Shown piece by piece: positions 12,794-25,972 of a stretch of DNA of 64,000 nt. How positions within the stretch are numbered: the stretch's first letter is position 1; every line of letters starts with the position of its first letter. The position numbers and the translations under genes are program-made. Under the pieces are notes generated by a model that was not told the origin of the DNA, ran no database searches, and saw nothing but the letters and a program-made list of their open reading frames with translations. This DNA is from Bigelowiella natans CCMP2755 (lineage: Eukaryota; Cercozoa; Chlorarachniophyceae), in contig ADNK01002970.1 of the NCBI GenBank assembly GCA_000320545.1, positions 34,466-98,465 on the forward strand. The letters are read 5' to 3'.

Positions 12794-14247
12794 TTATAGT
12801 AATAATAATAAATAACAATGATAAAGATCGAGGAGAGTGTGAGAGGAGAGAGCTTGCAAATCTTGATAGTGTTCTTATCAATAACATCTAAGTAACAGCG
12901 ATGATTTGCTTTACCATTCTACTACTACTACCGCAACCAATCACAGGCAAATTTGGATGCATGCCGCATACTGAGGGAAAAAGAGGATGAAATTGTTGAA
13001 TTGAAGAAAAAACTAGGTGATACGACGCATATTACTAGCCAGCAGTAAAGTGTATTGTAGAAGTTGTAGTAAAAATAGTTGTTAGAAGGTAATGTATTTA
13101 AGACCATCATCATTATCATCATCGTCGTCACCAATCTTCGCATTAGATGGTGAGTACACCGTTGTTCTCTCATCATCAATTATGATATTACTCTCTAGCC
13201 ACTACCTCGAGTAGTAATGCATCAACTCCCAGGACAGATCGTTCCGTTAAATCGTCAGGAAAACAGAATGAAAAGATGATTGCACAGCATGATGATCATC
13301 AAAGTAGCAAGCACAACGCAGCTCATCGTTCATCACCTCCAACTCCAAGCATGTCACCATCATCATCATCCTCACAAAGATCAGTACAATCTGGAAGAAG
13401 AGGAAATGTTCAAGGAGAGGAGGAGGAGAAGAAGGGGAAAGAGAGCCACCATTCTACTACTACAACTGATGGTGGTGGTGCTGCTGCTGCCGTTCAAAAG
13501 GTAGTAGTAGTAGTAGTAGTAGTAGTTGTTGTAGTAGTAGTCGTACCATAACGCATGCTTAGTGACGATTCACCAACTAAATACTACTACTACCACTACT
13601 ACTACTCTTCTGTCGTTATTGACGTATCCATTAGAATGGTACTGCTAGTGCTGGTGGTAGCGGTACCAACAGCTGTGTTGTTCCACCCCCCCCTCCTGGA
13701 TTAGTCCCCCCCCTTATGATCAATGGTGGTGATGATGCTGCTGGAAGTATTCCACCACCCCCTCCCGGAATGATGCCTCCCCCTCCTGGCCTTGAAGGAG
13801 GAGGAATACCACCTCCACCACCAGGGGGGCTGCTATCGTCCCCGGTAAGAAGAAGAATGACTGCAGAAGAGGTGCTAATAAATATGAGAAGAACAAGATC
13901 AACATCAACGTATTCTTACTCATCATTTTTATATTCAATGGTGTTATCCTTTCTCTGCTCTTCCTTATTTTTCTTCTTCTTCATCTTCTTTTTATTTATC
14001 TCTTTCTCCCGACCACTAATCATAGAGGCGTGTTCAATTGGCTGCAAAGATAGCGGAAGAGCTGGATCTTCAACCATTGCAGGTAGTTGTAGTAGTAGAG
14101 TAGATTGTAGTAGTTGTGGTTTTGAAAAAATGGCGTGTTCTCTACTATCTTGTCATTATAATACTTCCTATATCATTTTCCCTAAGATCTTGTCCGTGAT
14201 TTTAAATTGTTGTATGTGTTACTGGTATTGGTTGTTACTATTATATT

Positions 14248-14278
<31 letters not shown>

Positions 14279-14571
14279 CTGTTGTTCTTATTTTCATGAT
14301 GACTTCTTCTTGTGGGATTTAGTGTCAAACCGTATATTGTATCTCAGACAGCAAATGATGACAGTATTAAACACCTCAATGATCGATCTCTGATGTTGTT
14401 TCGTATCATCGTATGTTGTTAATACTTTCCCTTCTTCTTCTTCTTCTTCTTCTTCTTCTTCTTCTTTGTTATCTTTACACAATCATGATCGTCATCATCA
14501 TCAATAGCCCATAGCCCCAGAGTCAAAGATGAGAAGGTTTCACTGGGATACTACACCGTTAGATGTGAAGG

Positions 14572-14602
<31 letters not shown>

Positions 14603-15626
14603 AATGATGTGTGTTTGTATGTAAGTTGGTTGTTTTTGGTTAGGAAATAAAGGATACTGTATGGCATGATATTGGACAAATGGGGACATTGGAGAAAGAG
14701 GTCATCATCAATCATCACAATCGTCATCATCATCATCATCATTAAGTATTGTTGTTGTTGTTGTTGGCAAGATAAATTTTTACCATGGTAGTAGTGGTAG
14801 TAGTGGTAGTAGTATGTGCAAATCTACGACTCTCTATTTATGTTTTTATGAGTTCGCACGTAAGTGTTGTGTGTGTGTGTGTGTGTGTGTGTGCTTTGAA
14901 TTGCTGTAAGGTTTGCTTCGATAAGAAGCAATTTGAGAGCTTATTTCATCAACGGGTAAATTAGTTAGTCAGCAGCATACTAAAGCAGTTGTAATAGTAG
15001 TAGTAGCAGTAGTAGAGACTTTTCCTCCTCCTCCTCCTTCTCCTCCTCCTCCTCCTCCTGTATTTGTTGTTGTTTTTATTTCCTTACTGTTCCTTTGTTT
15101 TGGATGGCTGTTGTTGTTGTTGTTGTTGTTTTTCCAACTACTTCTCCACGGTGTAACATCATATCTTCTTCTTCACACTACTCCTGCAAACACATAGATC
15201 AAGTCTTCTCGGAAGGGAAAATCAAGTGCTAACCACCACCAACCCAACCCAACCACCATACTAATACTTATATCGATTATTATCGATGCCTATTATGCAT
15301 CCATGGATTAGATATGATGGCGTTTTGCTGATCTATGATGAATCCCTACCTTGACATATTGCACACACTCGTCGTTGTTGTATGATATTCCATAGAACGT
15401 TTGTTTACGATTTTGAGTAGTGTGATGATCGTTTGAATAACACAGCAATACTACCACTACTACACTATTAACAGAGAATGACGATGATGGTGCGGAAGGC
15501 ACAGCGGGCCAGAAAAGAAAGGGGGGGCAAAAGAACAAATTTCATAAGAAAGTTACTGTGGAGCTCATTGAATCTCGTAGATCTTACAATGTGGATATCA
15601 CGTTATCACGGTCAGTAGTCATCATT

Positions 15627-15658
<32 letters not shown>

Positions 15659-16565
15659 TATGAATCATCACAAGTGCTTTGTCTAGGAATTGATGATGCA
15701 TGTTTACAGCAGCAGCAATAAGTAATGCTCATATGATATATGAATAAGGTTCAAAATGAGCTATGGAGACATGGTGAAAGCAGTGCTTGAGTTGGACGAA
15801 AGCAAGATAGGGTTGGAGGTGCGGATCATCATTTATTATGTGGATATTGATGATATTGATGATGATGATGATGGTGATGGTGATAATATGGACTTGGGGG
15901 TGTAAAGCAGTTAGTTACGAATTATAATAATGTTCTTCTTAAATAGAGGTAGGGGAGCTACTGCTTATATCTACGATGATTCCTCTTTTCTCTTTTCTCT
16001 CTCCCTTATACACAAAACGAATGATGTATTAATTATTATCATTCATATTTCAATAGGGAGTGCTTAAGCTGATGTCTGTCTTTCCTTCAAAGGTGAGTAG
16101 TAATCTGTCAAATATGAAATATACCATCGAGAGGGGAGGGGGGAAAGGGGGAAAGGGGGAAAGGGGGAAAGGGGAGATTTATATCATTCATTCATCATAT
16201 GTGGGATACCTAATTAGAATTAATGGCTGCTGTGACGAATAGAAAGAAGAAGAAAAACACAAATAAACTTGATCTACTCACTACTACTCAATCATGATGC
16301 TCGCCTCCTTCTTCTTCTTGTTATTTTTCCAAATAACCGATTGATAGGAAGAAATGAAGACAGTGTCACAATATGCAGGAGATCCATCGATATTAGGTAG
16401 ATCATGCTCAATGTAGTATAAGCAGCACACATAATCATAACATAATAATAGGCGATTTTCACCACCAAATAAGAAGCTTCCAACCCTACCTTCCTCAATA
16501 CTATTGTTATTATACCAATTCTTTTATCTTAAACAATATTAATTTTTCTTCTTGCAGCTGCCATC

Positions 16566-16601
<36 letters not shown>

Positions 16602-17082
16602 GATTATCATGTTGATACTACTAGGCAAAGTGGAACAGTTTTTCCTTACAATGACCTCTATACCTGGGTCCTGCTACTTACTACTGATATGCATACGAAT
16701 TGAAGAACAAAATGATCAAGATAAAGAAGAAGAGAGGAAGAAGAAGAAGAAGAAGAAGAAGAATAACCTAGTTTTCAATACCGCAATAAGTGTCATCAAC
16801 CCCCTCTGCTGCATCATCAAAATAAAAGTAGTCCTGTGAAATCATCATTAAGTAACAGCATAATCAAACTTAGCGATGATGTTAGTACGGTGATTGTCAT
16901 CATCTGTATCTACCCCCGTGCATGCATAATTACCTAAACTTATTCTACTCCTACTATCATAGCCTACACCTGCGACTTCGCAACTTCCGATTCTTGCTGG
17001 AATTCTCCCAAACAGCTCCAAAAGTTGAAGAAATGCTTAAAGGGGTGTGTGTGTGTGTGTGTGTGTGTGGGTGTATGTGTGT

Positions 17083-17123
<41 letters not shown>

Positions 17124-17382
17124 TGTAACAATGTACCCATAGATAAACATGTGTAATGATATACCGTAATAACGATAATAGCAATAGGAGGAAGAGACAC
17201 ATGCTGGTTAATATGTAGTATGGTACAAAGAACCATCGTACGCACATGAATAGTACGGATATATTAATATGTGTGTGTGTGTGTGTGTGTGTAATATATG
17301 TTGGGTGCTGCATTTTGATCTAATTAGGTGATAGAATCGTGCAAGACCTTAACAACAGACGAAAACTTAATGGTACTGGTAC

Positions 17383-17416
<34 letters not shown>

Positions 17417-17922
17417 TACCCTGCTGAATCCTGAGAGGAATCATAACCAGGAGTTGTGCTTTATATTTATTTTGATTTTGCTAATTCTAATAAGTTGTTT
17501 TGGTATATATTGTTGTTATATCAGTTTTTGCTTCGGTTGATGCTTTATTGTGGTGTCTATTTGAATGCTGGTACAGCAAAGGTACTAGTACCAGCACAAC
17601 AACTAATGGTGGGGGAGAGGGAGGAGGAGGAGGAAGGGGAATATGAGAGTAGCAGTTGTAGTATTAGTGTGTGCAATAGTTGAGAGATATGTTTGTTGAT
17701 CATCGCTCTCTCTCAGGTGCTCATACACTCTCCCCTACACGTGCATACTTACACATACGCACCCTCTCTTATACACACACGCGTTGTCGTATTAGGGTTG
17801 GACCTTTGGTTTCAGACTCACAAGTCTTAACAAGTTTAAATCCCTCAAGTAATAGAATAAATGATAGCAATAAGAAGAAGAAGAAGAATATTAGCGATTA
17901 TTAGTAATAGTAGTTTCTTTCC

Positions 17923-17968
<46 letters not shown>

Positions 17969-18477
17969 TTTCTCTCTATAATATTAGTAATGATGATGAT
18001 GATGAGCCTAGATTCGAGGGAAATGGATATGAGATATATAGAAACATACATAAGGGGGAGGAGACACAACGGAAGAAGAGAATACTTCCTTCGACTTTTG
18101 CTACTACATCACGATGATATTCAACTGGTTTTCCTTCATGTAGTTTGATCCTATATACGATGATGCTGCATCATCATGCTTCATCACCATCTATCCACCT
18201 AGCTTCTTACAGCAGTTCTTGGTCTTGTTCTTCTTCCATCCTCAATGCGTATTATCATCATTTGGCAGATCAACAGATCGCAAGACTACTTTATTGCACT
18301 ACATAGTTAAGAGAGTCAATAAAAGCCACTACTACCGACTACAAAGAAAAGCAGGAGGAGGAGGACAAGGAAGAGAATTTTCATCTAAAAACAGAGGGGA
18401 GGAAGTAAAGACAAACGAATCCAAAATCAGCAGATTGGGGTAGTAGTACTACGTATATGATGAAACAATCGTATCTG

Positions 18478-18513
<36 letters not shown>

Positions 18514-19604
18514 AATATCATCACTTTCCCCCCCACCATATGTGTTTACTTATTCCAAATGGTCCACAGGTCATCATCGTCGTCATCATTTGTGGAGAAT
18601 GTCCGCAATGCGGTGAGACGGTCCAGTAGGGTGGAGATGGCCTATGTAGAGTCAGAAATCAAACAGATTTCACAGAGCATTTCGCTTCTCAAAGTAATGT
18701 TTTACGATGATCAAGAAAAAAATAAAAAGACGAAGGATATTCGTGTTGTAAGTATCAATAACTAGGAAACAAGTGCACTCATACGATAGCAAATATCTTT
18801 TTTTTTGTTCCTTTTCCTTTTTATTTGAGCGAGTGAGGGATTGGTGCATTATGCTGACTATGATAACGATAATGATAATGAGGATGATAATGCAAACGAT
18901 GGATACAGCAGCAGTATATTATGACAAATATCGATTTACACTGCTGTTACGAAGAAATGTTATCCATGATAATGATTGTTGTTGTTTTTGTTGTCGCAGA
19001 TTTCCATCAATGAGGCAGCAAAATCAGGAAACCCGTACCCAGAGAAGGTAGGTTTCTCCTTTGTTTGTGTTTACTTATCATCATGGGTTACTAGCAGTCT
19101 TAGTAGTAGGATTGCTTTTTCCTTTGGTGTATGGATGATGACGTATTCTCTTTCCATCTTACTCTCCATCCTTGTTGTTATTATTACTTTAGGTCACCGA
19201 ATTCTGCACCTATGCTGAGGAGCGATATAGAGCGCTCAGCAAAGAGTAAGAGATGCCTTCATGTCATCAAATAATACAATATAATGCTCCTAACTTAATT
19301 ATTCTTGTTTATTTCTTGTTGTAAATTCTGTTGCTTACTCATATATCCGTGCACCCACTTATCAATCTCCTCCTCCTCCTTCATCTTCTCCAACAGCCTT
19401 TATACTGCACACCGAGAGTTTGCTGAAACTTGCCGTTATTTTGGAGAGAAGGTTTCTTTTGCAGTTTTAGGCAATTGTAGCTTTCATTATCTATACTACT
19501 TTATTGGTGTAGTAGCAGTAGCATCAGCACGTCGTATACCATAATAGCTCTTAAATTATATATAAGTTTATCAGACGATAGTAAGATGCAATGATACCTC
19601 GCAT

Positions 19605-19635
<31 letters not shown>

Positions 19636-19781
19636 TAGTAGGTTGATGATGACATCATGATAACTTACAGCATGCTAATCTACTTCGATAGGAAGCAACG
19701 TGGGAGGAGTTCTTTGCTACGTGGGATTTGTTTTTCGCAGAGTACCAAAGAGCTGAGTATGACGTCAAGAGGTAGTGCGTA

Positions 19782-19817
<36 letters not shown>

Positions 19818-19861
19818 GCTTGTACAGTAGTAGGACCGTGATACTATCTTGTCTGCTCACA

Positions 19862-19896
<35 letters not shown>

Positions 19897-20496
19897 AATC
19901 AAGGAATGTTTGCACGAGTTGTGATGAAGATGAAGAAGAGTATTCAATTTGAAATGATGTCGTCTATTCATTATAAACTAACGAAAGAAGAGGAATGAGA
20001 TAGGGGATACTCACGTGCTGATGGATGTCAATTGCTCTGATTCTTTGTTTTGTGTGGTGTGTTGCTTGCCTTCCTCCTCTCTCTCAGGAATATACAAAAC
20101 GCACTGCGACTTAGGCGAAAGCAAGAATACGAAGTGCAAAGAAAACGTGCCAAGAGAGATCGAGAACGACGTCAACAGCAATCCCGGTAAACGATGAGTG
20201 TTGTTGGAACTATAGCCATCATCCGTCCATCATTCATTCCATTCTACGAATGATAACTCGATAAACTTCCATGTCTGTGTAGTTTATTTTCGACTACATT
20301 CAACAATATACTACTCCTCGTGATCTGAGAAACTTGTCAAGTCTTAAACTACTAGTATCAATCAATGTGGATACTTTCTATCTCTACTTTCCCTGCAGCC
20401 TTCTATCTTCTTTTCCTCCTATGACAGCGACGTATTACTACTCATTAGGAAACTACGTGACTCACGGTCACCAAGAATAAGCGAAATGGTATCAAT

Positions 20497-20527
<31 letters not shown>

Positions 20528-20699
20528 CTACGTGTTAGTACGCATGCTGCATAAGAATTTGATACAGGAAACACACATACATACATACAAGGATTCAAAT
20601 GCTATTATCTTGGTAAACAACTCGTTGTTCAACATATTACAGGTTGGAAGCGATATGTTGGCCTCTGAGCTAATGAATGAGGCTTTCGATAAACTCTAA
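6201..20699 (+). CDS. Formin with coiled coil, PDZ-like domain, FH1 and FH2
   Basis: A formin, an actin nucleator and barbed-end elongation factor, spread over more than 25 small exons. The first secure exon is 6643-6759. The ATG at 6201 gives a plausible first exon but its phase does not match, so the start is uncertain. A PDZ-like domain is encoded at about 10118-10665 (FGLTVNRRGEVTRVE, GDK, VIALNDHFI, PYELTLRRET). A Ser/Arg-rich exon lies at 11924-12016 and a coiled-coil exon near 12950-13016. FH1 (repeated PPPPPG) is at about 13685-13842. FH2 runs from about 14525 to 19770: KMRRFHWDTTPLD, NVDITLSR, VLKLMSVFPSK, GKVEQFFLTMTSIP, LNAGTAK, FGFRLTSLNKFKS, TLLHYIVKRVNK. A basic helical tail follows (ALRLRRKQEYEVQRKRAKRD), and the last exon ends ELMNEAFDKL. 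PDZ plus FH1/FH2 recalls delphilin, but shared descent is not implied. Confidence 0.85.
8106..8159. repeat. (GA)n microsatellite in a formin intron
   Basis: A purine run of GA units with single interruptions. It lies between candidate exons of the formin gene and has no coding potential of its own. Confidence 0.85.
9236..9272. repeat. (AT)n microsatellite in a formin intron
   Basis: Pure AT alternation of about 16 units followed by a few GAT units, within the N-terminal half of the formin gene. Confidence 0.9.
10118..10665 (+). other. PDZ-like domain exons in the formin gene
   Basis: Three exons, about 10118-10232, 10328-10393 and 10628 to about 10660, together read as a PDZ fold. The pieces are a starting strand with FGLTVNRRGEVTRV in place of the GLGF loop, then a GIVKGDKVIALNDHFI segment equivalent to the GL-GD-I--VNG region, and a closing strand YELTLRRET. 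The first intron is filled with GAT/GAC repeats beginning at the donor. Confidence 0.6.
12239..12316. repeat. 40-bp tandem duplication
   Basis: The segment beginning TCTCACCCCCACTTCC at 12241 is repeated at 12281 with no visible change, ending in CTTAG. Only the second copy is followed by an AG that could act as a splice acceptor for the next formin exon. Confidence 0.85.
12353..12617 (+). repeat. 53-bp tandem repeat, five copies, each resembling a microexon plus a short intron
   Basis: Five near-identical 53-bp units start at 12353, 12406, 12459, 12512 and 12565. Each contains ACACAG, then 24 bases CTTGAACAAG...ACTCA, then GTAGTACTAG. That is an AG-bounded, GT-bounded block encoding LEQVHRHS in phase 0, separated by 29 bases that include a CTGAC branch-like motif. 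The first copy continues in frame from an upstream formin exon (VKIPEGNNDYATQ). Only the first copy need be used. If all are spliced, the protein gains eight residues per unit. Confidence 0.8.
13501..13546 (+). repeat. (GTA)n microsatellite starting exactly at a splice donor
   Basis: The exon ending VQK (GTTCAAAAG) stops at 13500. The next bases are GTAGTAGTAG and onward for about 45 bases, so donor and microsatellite are the same sequence. This is the clearest of many similar cases in the formin gene. Confidence 0.85.
17936..17967. repeat. (TC)n microsatellite in a formin intron
   Basis: A pyrimidine run of CT units with flanking CT-rich sequence, on the coding strand between FH2 exons. Confidence 0.9.
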
Positions 20700-21617
20700 A
20701 TAGCAGCTCTGCCTTTTCTCATTCAAGAAGTAGCAGTATAGCTTACATGTCCTGAACTAGATGGCTTGATTAGAATGTATGCAGCAACGACAAATTTAGA
20801 ACGTAACAAATTAGTCAATGCAAGATGTACCTATCGTTGTCGCTTATGTTGGAATGCATGCATGTACACGCGTACGGTGTAACACAGTATTTGATGATGT
20901 TATTCCAAATGCGCGCTTTTCTGCTAGCTTCTGGAGCTTTGTTTGGACATGCGTTTCGCATGTGATTACTTGTTGTAGAGCTACTAGCTACGTTTAGTAC
21001 AAGCACTTCCATTTTATTCTAGGGACTGCTACCCACTATAGCCCAATCTAGCCAAGCAAGATAAATGCTTCGTACTAGATAATCTAGCGCACATTATCAA
21101 CACACCTCCGTTACATATGTGACCCATCTAAGCCATCTTGCTTGCCTTATGAATGAGCACCGTCATGGCAGTAGCTATGATTTCAACGACAATATCTCTA
21201 CATCAATAAGCATACGACTGTGTATTGTGCACACATTTTTGTTAATGCATGCGACAGTGTGTCATCTAATTGTGCACATTCTGTTCATGAATCCAAGCTT
21301 TGCCATGTCTAACTAGACGTATCTAGCTATAGCTAGTGTCAACGCCGCTACTGCATCTTTTTAGATTCGAGCGCATCAGTTAGTCAGCCGAATGGTGGGT
21401 CCTTTGTTGATCGACTTGCAGAATTTTACACTGAGCTAGTAAGACTACAAAGAGCAAATTGTCCATTTGTTGAGCGGTCATTTCCTTACGCAAGATAAGG
21501 TTGCATTGCCGTACTCAATATCTAGATTTATTGGTGCACGTTGCATGTGTTTGTGATTCCTAATTGCTTGCTATCACCGAATCTGGATACCCGTGATTAT
21601 TGCACTGCATGCTGCAT
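20700..21617. other. Intergenic spacer rich in palindromic words
   Basis: This lies between the convergent formin and beta-helix genes. No gene is supported. From about 20760 to 21560 it is dense in GCATGC, TGCATGCA, CTAG, GTACAC/ACGCGT and similar palindromic words, like the spacer at 1300-2560. Confidence 0.65.
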
Positions 21618-24277
21618 CTACAATTTCGAATAGCCACTGTGTGCTTCAGAGCTTTGACTTGCTCCGACGTCCAACGAAGGATCATGCCTCCTGACGGTAA
21701 AGGATGAACCGTGCCGCAGCAGTGAAGCTCTAGATGGAGCATACCGATACCGCCTATAGAATAAGTAGTAACAGATTCCTAGCACAGCTATTCCGCCTAC
21801 ACCTACACCAATACTCAGCCCAACTAAGAAGGTAACATCATGGCTTTGCTCATCGTGGTCAACAGATCTATGGCTCGTCGTCGGCGAACCTATTGGGCTA
21901 GGTGAGGGCACTGGTGTAGAAGCAGCGGAGGGCTGCGCTGTAGGCGTGGAATCACATGTTCCAACAAGATGTGGAACGTAAGCCTCGCAGTCAGGCATCA
22001 CCATTATGGATGCAGAAACCTCATCAACGTTGTGAAGACGTATTCGAGACTGCTGTGGAAAAGGTCCAGAGAATGCACAGCCAGCGCCATCAAAGATGAT
22101 CGACTGCAACGGTTGCGTCATCCATGGGATTGGCAGTGGAAGGTTGATACCCCCCGCAACAGTGAGGTTGGGACTGCCAGATGGTACGAACTTACTAAGG
22201 GGAAGGTCATTTCTGGTTTGAGAGGTTACAGAATTGCAAGCGAAAACACAAGATATGAAGGAAGCCGTGATGATGCCAGCGCGAACATCAGACCCTCCTC
22301 CAATGCCCTCAAACGCTGCGTACGCGGCGCCGAACGCAACAGAAGACCTGCTGCTTGCATTTTTGGCTGCGACGATATTTTTGGCAAACACAGTCTCTGC
22401 TGCGGTAATATTGAGGGTTGATGAGCACCCAACGTTCGTTACGGAGATGGCACCGCCCATTATCGGTTCTATAGATGAGGCACATAAGCTTGAGTTCGGA
22501 AGTAGAGGTACACATGGGCGGTCCCAACCCACTGGAGGGGGCCACGAAAGAACATGATTGCGGTGCAATGCTGAAGTCTTGACCGTGAGGCTGGTGTTGA
22601 AACAGCCGATTGTGTCGTCCGTTCCATTTGGACCGTTTACCACCGCAACGAAGCCCCCGGAAGCGGTGCATGCCATACCGTTGCAGGCCGCAACGTTTCC
22701 CGTGGCCGTCGTGTTGGTGAAGTGTGCAGAGAGAATGGGGTCCAGCGCAACCGCCCCCCCGGTGCTTCCACACGCCGTACCGGTGCAGGTGGCAATATTC
22801 GAGATGAATGAGATGCTGTCAACATTTAGAGTCGCTGATCCCGCCAATGGGTCACCGCCAATAGATGGTGCTGCGCCCTGCAGAAAAAGAGCGCCTCCTT
22901 CGGTTAGACCAGTGTATTGAGAAGAGGGATTTCCCACACAGTTAACAACATTGTCCTCGAAGCGGGTGCCATCGGTTATGGATACGTGTACACCTCCCAG
23001 GACAGCGATAGCACCACCATTGGCGGTGGCAGAAGTAGATACGCAATTAAATGTCGCTGCTGTATTTCCGAAAAAGGAGCTAGAGGTTACGAATAGGGAT
23101 AGCGAGACACCGGACGCACGTACACGACTAACACCGTCAACTATCGTCGTGTCAATATTTATTGCACCGCCCCCTGCCACGCTGATAAAAAAAGGGGGAG
23201 ATTCGCTAGTAAGATTAAAGCTAGGGACTAGCAAGTGACAACTTCAGAAGAGGATGATAGAAGTGCTTTTGCAATGCAACAAGGGGATCAGACGAGGAAG
23301 ACATTTTAAAGAAAAATATGTTAGATAAGAAATATTTTTTAAAGTAGTGCAGAAAGAGAGGCAAGGAAGAGAAAGGTGCCAATGGAGCGGCTGAGGGCGG
23401 CACAGTTGACAGTTTACTGTGCTGCCTTCTGCCGCTACATTCACACCACAGTAAAGCTACACCTGATGAGGTCGTTGCTGGTTATTGCACCAACGCTGAT
23501 GTTCCTTGGAGCAATGTTAAGAAGTCGATTTTCCATAAATTGCGAAGCTACGACTCGGACTTGGACAGAAAACGATCCCGTGGCTGATATAGATAGCGCC
23601 GCACCACCGATACCGACTCCTCGATCACTACTGCTAGCATTCACATTTACGAAGTTATCGATAAATTGAGTGCCTACCACCTGGATAAGACTCGGACTCT
23701 TGCTTTCCCCAGATAACCTTATGTTGATTGCGCCGCCCTGGCCCGCCCCGTAGATACCGTTTTGGGAGAATTCACAGCCGGTAAAGATGAAACTGAACGG
23801 CGGATGGGCTGCCAGGATAGAAATTGCTCCTCCAAAAATGTATGAAGACGGTGCTGCCGCGCGGGCCAAGCCATTCCGCATTGCACAGCCAATGAATGTC
23901 GCTCGCGATCCGGTAATGGAGATCAGACCATACACCCTCCCCCCTCCTGGATCACTGTTTGCGCTCCTGATGACCGTCAGGTTGGATATGACAGTGCCGT
24001 TCGCAACCAAGTCCAGTGCAATGCCAGGGCATTCGATGATTGTAACCTCATTACCACGACCGTGGATTGTCACGTTCTCGGCAGCGACGGTGATACCACA
24101 GTCGCTACCAGTGAAGGTTCCTGCACCGAGCTCGAGAGTTGCCCCAGCTGTAGCCCCCTGGATGGCTGCAGCAAGACCCCCTGGAGAGACATGTAGCGGA
24201 GCGGCACCGTAGGCCATGAGGAAACACGTTGGGATGAAGGCCATGAGCGTGGCTGCAGAAGCTGATTTCCGTACCAT
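21618..24277 (-). CDS. Right-handed beta-helix type I membrane protein (pectin-lyase-like repeats)
   Basis: Two exons, 24277-23463 and 23220-21618, joined across a 242-base intron in phase AG|C (about 805 residues). The product begins with a signal peptide (MVRKSASAATLMAFIPTCFL, ending near AYGAA). It continues with many Gly/Asn/Val/Ile-rich strands of the pectin-lyase or polymorphic-membrane-protein type. These have recurring GGAINI/GGAISI/GGAVAL turns and 'SFxGNTA', 'xFxDNxxN' rungs, plus Cys pairs (VSCVFAC). After a Pro/Ser-rich stalk there is one membrane helix (VTFLVGLSIGVGVGGIAVLG) and a short basic tail with RRYRYAPSR. Such proteins are usually surface or secreted; binding or adhesion is an inference. 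The intron contains an in-frame stop, so it must be removed. Confidence 0.8.
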
Positions 24278-25919
24278 TTGGCAGGAACGATTTTTTGGGA
24301 GATGTATTCGAGTGCAAATGTCTCCTCAGGAGGTAGAATCAGCCTCAAAGCCACCTGGCCTATGAAGTAAGGTTCTGATTCAGACTAGAGGATTGACGAA
24401 GCCCCCTTCTCTTTCAAAACATGCAGCAGATCTGGTGGTCAACCCCCCTAATAGATCTACTACATGTAAAGCATTCTAATCGGAAACTGGACATGAAGGA
24501 ATGTCATGCCGTTGGAAACCGAAAGATTGGATGAATGATGTGAATAACCGCCGCTGTTTTTGGAAAGCGACATGATTATTGTTGTCCAACTCTCCTACTA
24601 GTAGTACTGCGATGCTCGTCACGGTAGAGTGCTCACATACTTGTTTATGAACTCCACCTGAAGGCCATTTCTACGTAGCGACATGCCAAATGAGGTGGAT
24701 CACCAAGTGAAAGGACTGTGATTTCGAGCTCATTATCGGTGCTCGTTGTGGTGTGCCTCGATCGACCGAGTGAAAAGGAAGTGAAATAAATTGGGCATGG
24801 GGAAGGCGTTGTTGTGTTGTAAGAAGGATGGAGGTGCTGTGGAGACCGCTGGTGTAAATCCAAGAACGTGCGTCCCCGTTCCTCATGAAACCTCTTTAGT
24901 TGTGCCGGTTTCAGGAAGAAAAAGGTCACCTCTTTAGCTTTCACATTGTATTCGATTCACAAGAATTTTGATTCAGGACTGAAGACACACTCCAAAGTTT
25001 AACATCACCCATGTCCGAAGAAAGCTTTCGGCTTCATTGTGAAAATTCGGAATTTGCAGCATCCCAACAAAAAATATATATATTTTGAAGAGACAGCGTG
25101 AGAACGCAAGTGGGTTCATGTTTTCACGGACAGCAGCATTTCAGCAATTCGCTGCGACCACTAGACCACGCACTGGAGATTAACATCTTCCATCGAACAT
25201 GGTATCATGCGTGGAAATCATCTTTCAAGAGCAAAGAAGACGACAAAATGAAGGGAATGATGATTAAGTTGCGCCAAAAAAATATATATATGCGTACGTT
25301 ATGAATCGCGTTAAGCTAGTAAGCGTGCTAGTGTGACTGATATAGCGATGTGTGCGTGCTAGCGTGCGTGGCACATGTCTAGACATGTACATGCATTCAG
25401 CATGCGCTGCGAAGTATTTATAAGTACTGCATGTACACGGCACGTGTATAACATGACCTGAATGCTGCAATGTGTTAAGTCATGATGATAGACATGCAAC
25501 ATATTATCATGCACGTGTGTGTGCTGTGTCGCGTTCGGTTCTATAGTTCTGTGATGCATGTGTGACACATGCTAGCATGTCTAGATGTGACACAGTTTTT
25601 CTTGTTTTTTTCGTAGCATGCTCGCATAGGTAGAGTCGTGGAGAGGATCGAAACCCAAAGGTATTACTAGATTAACTCTCTGAATGGTCATCAGACGACG
25701 CTAGGACGACATGGTACAATTTAAAGAGCAACATCGAGATCTTTCATTATCATTTACCACAGCACTACAATATGATTCCAAGTTACATCCAAAATGTACT
25801 TCAATGCTATAGTCTTACTAACAGTTACCAGCTTCTCTTCAAAATGACTCTTTCTTGTTACCATTTCGCTCATATTCCTATGACAGAAAGAGGATATTTG
25901 GTCAAGATAAGGACAAACG

Positions 25920-25972
<53 letters not shown>

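Noticed and set aside
16957-17313. His/Thr-repeat ORFs on the minus strand
   Set aside because: They are translations of (CA)n microsatellites within formin introns, opposite to real FH2 exons.
22226-22920. Overlapping ORFs on both strands within the beta-helix gene
   Set aside because: They are alternative frames of a GC-richer real coding exon; only the minus frame with signal peptide, repeats and anchor is coherent.
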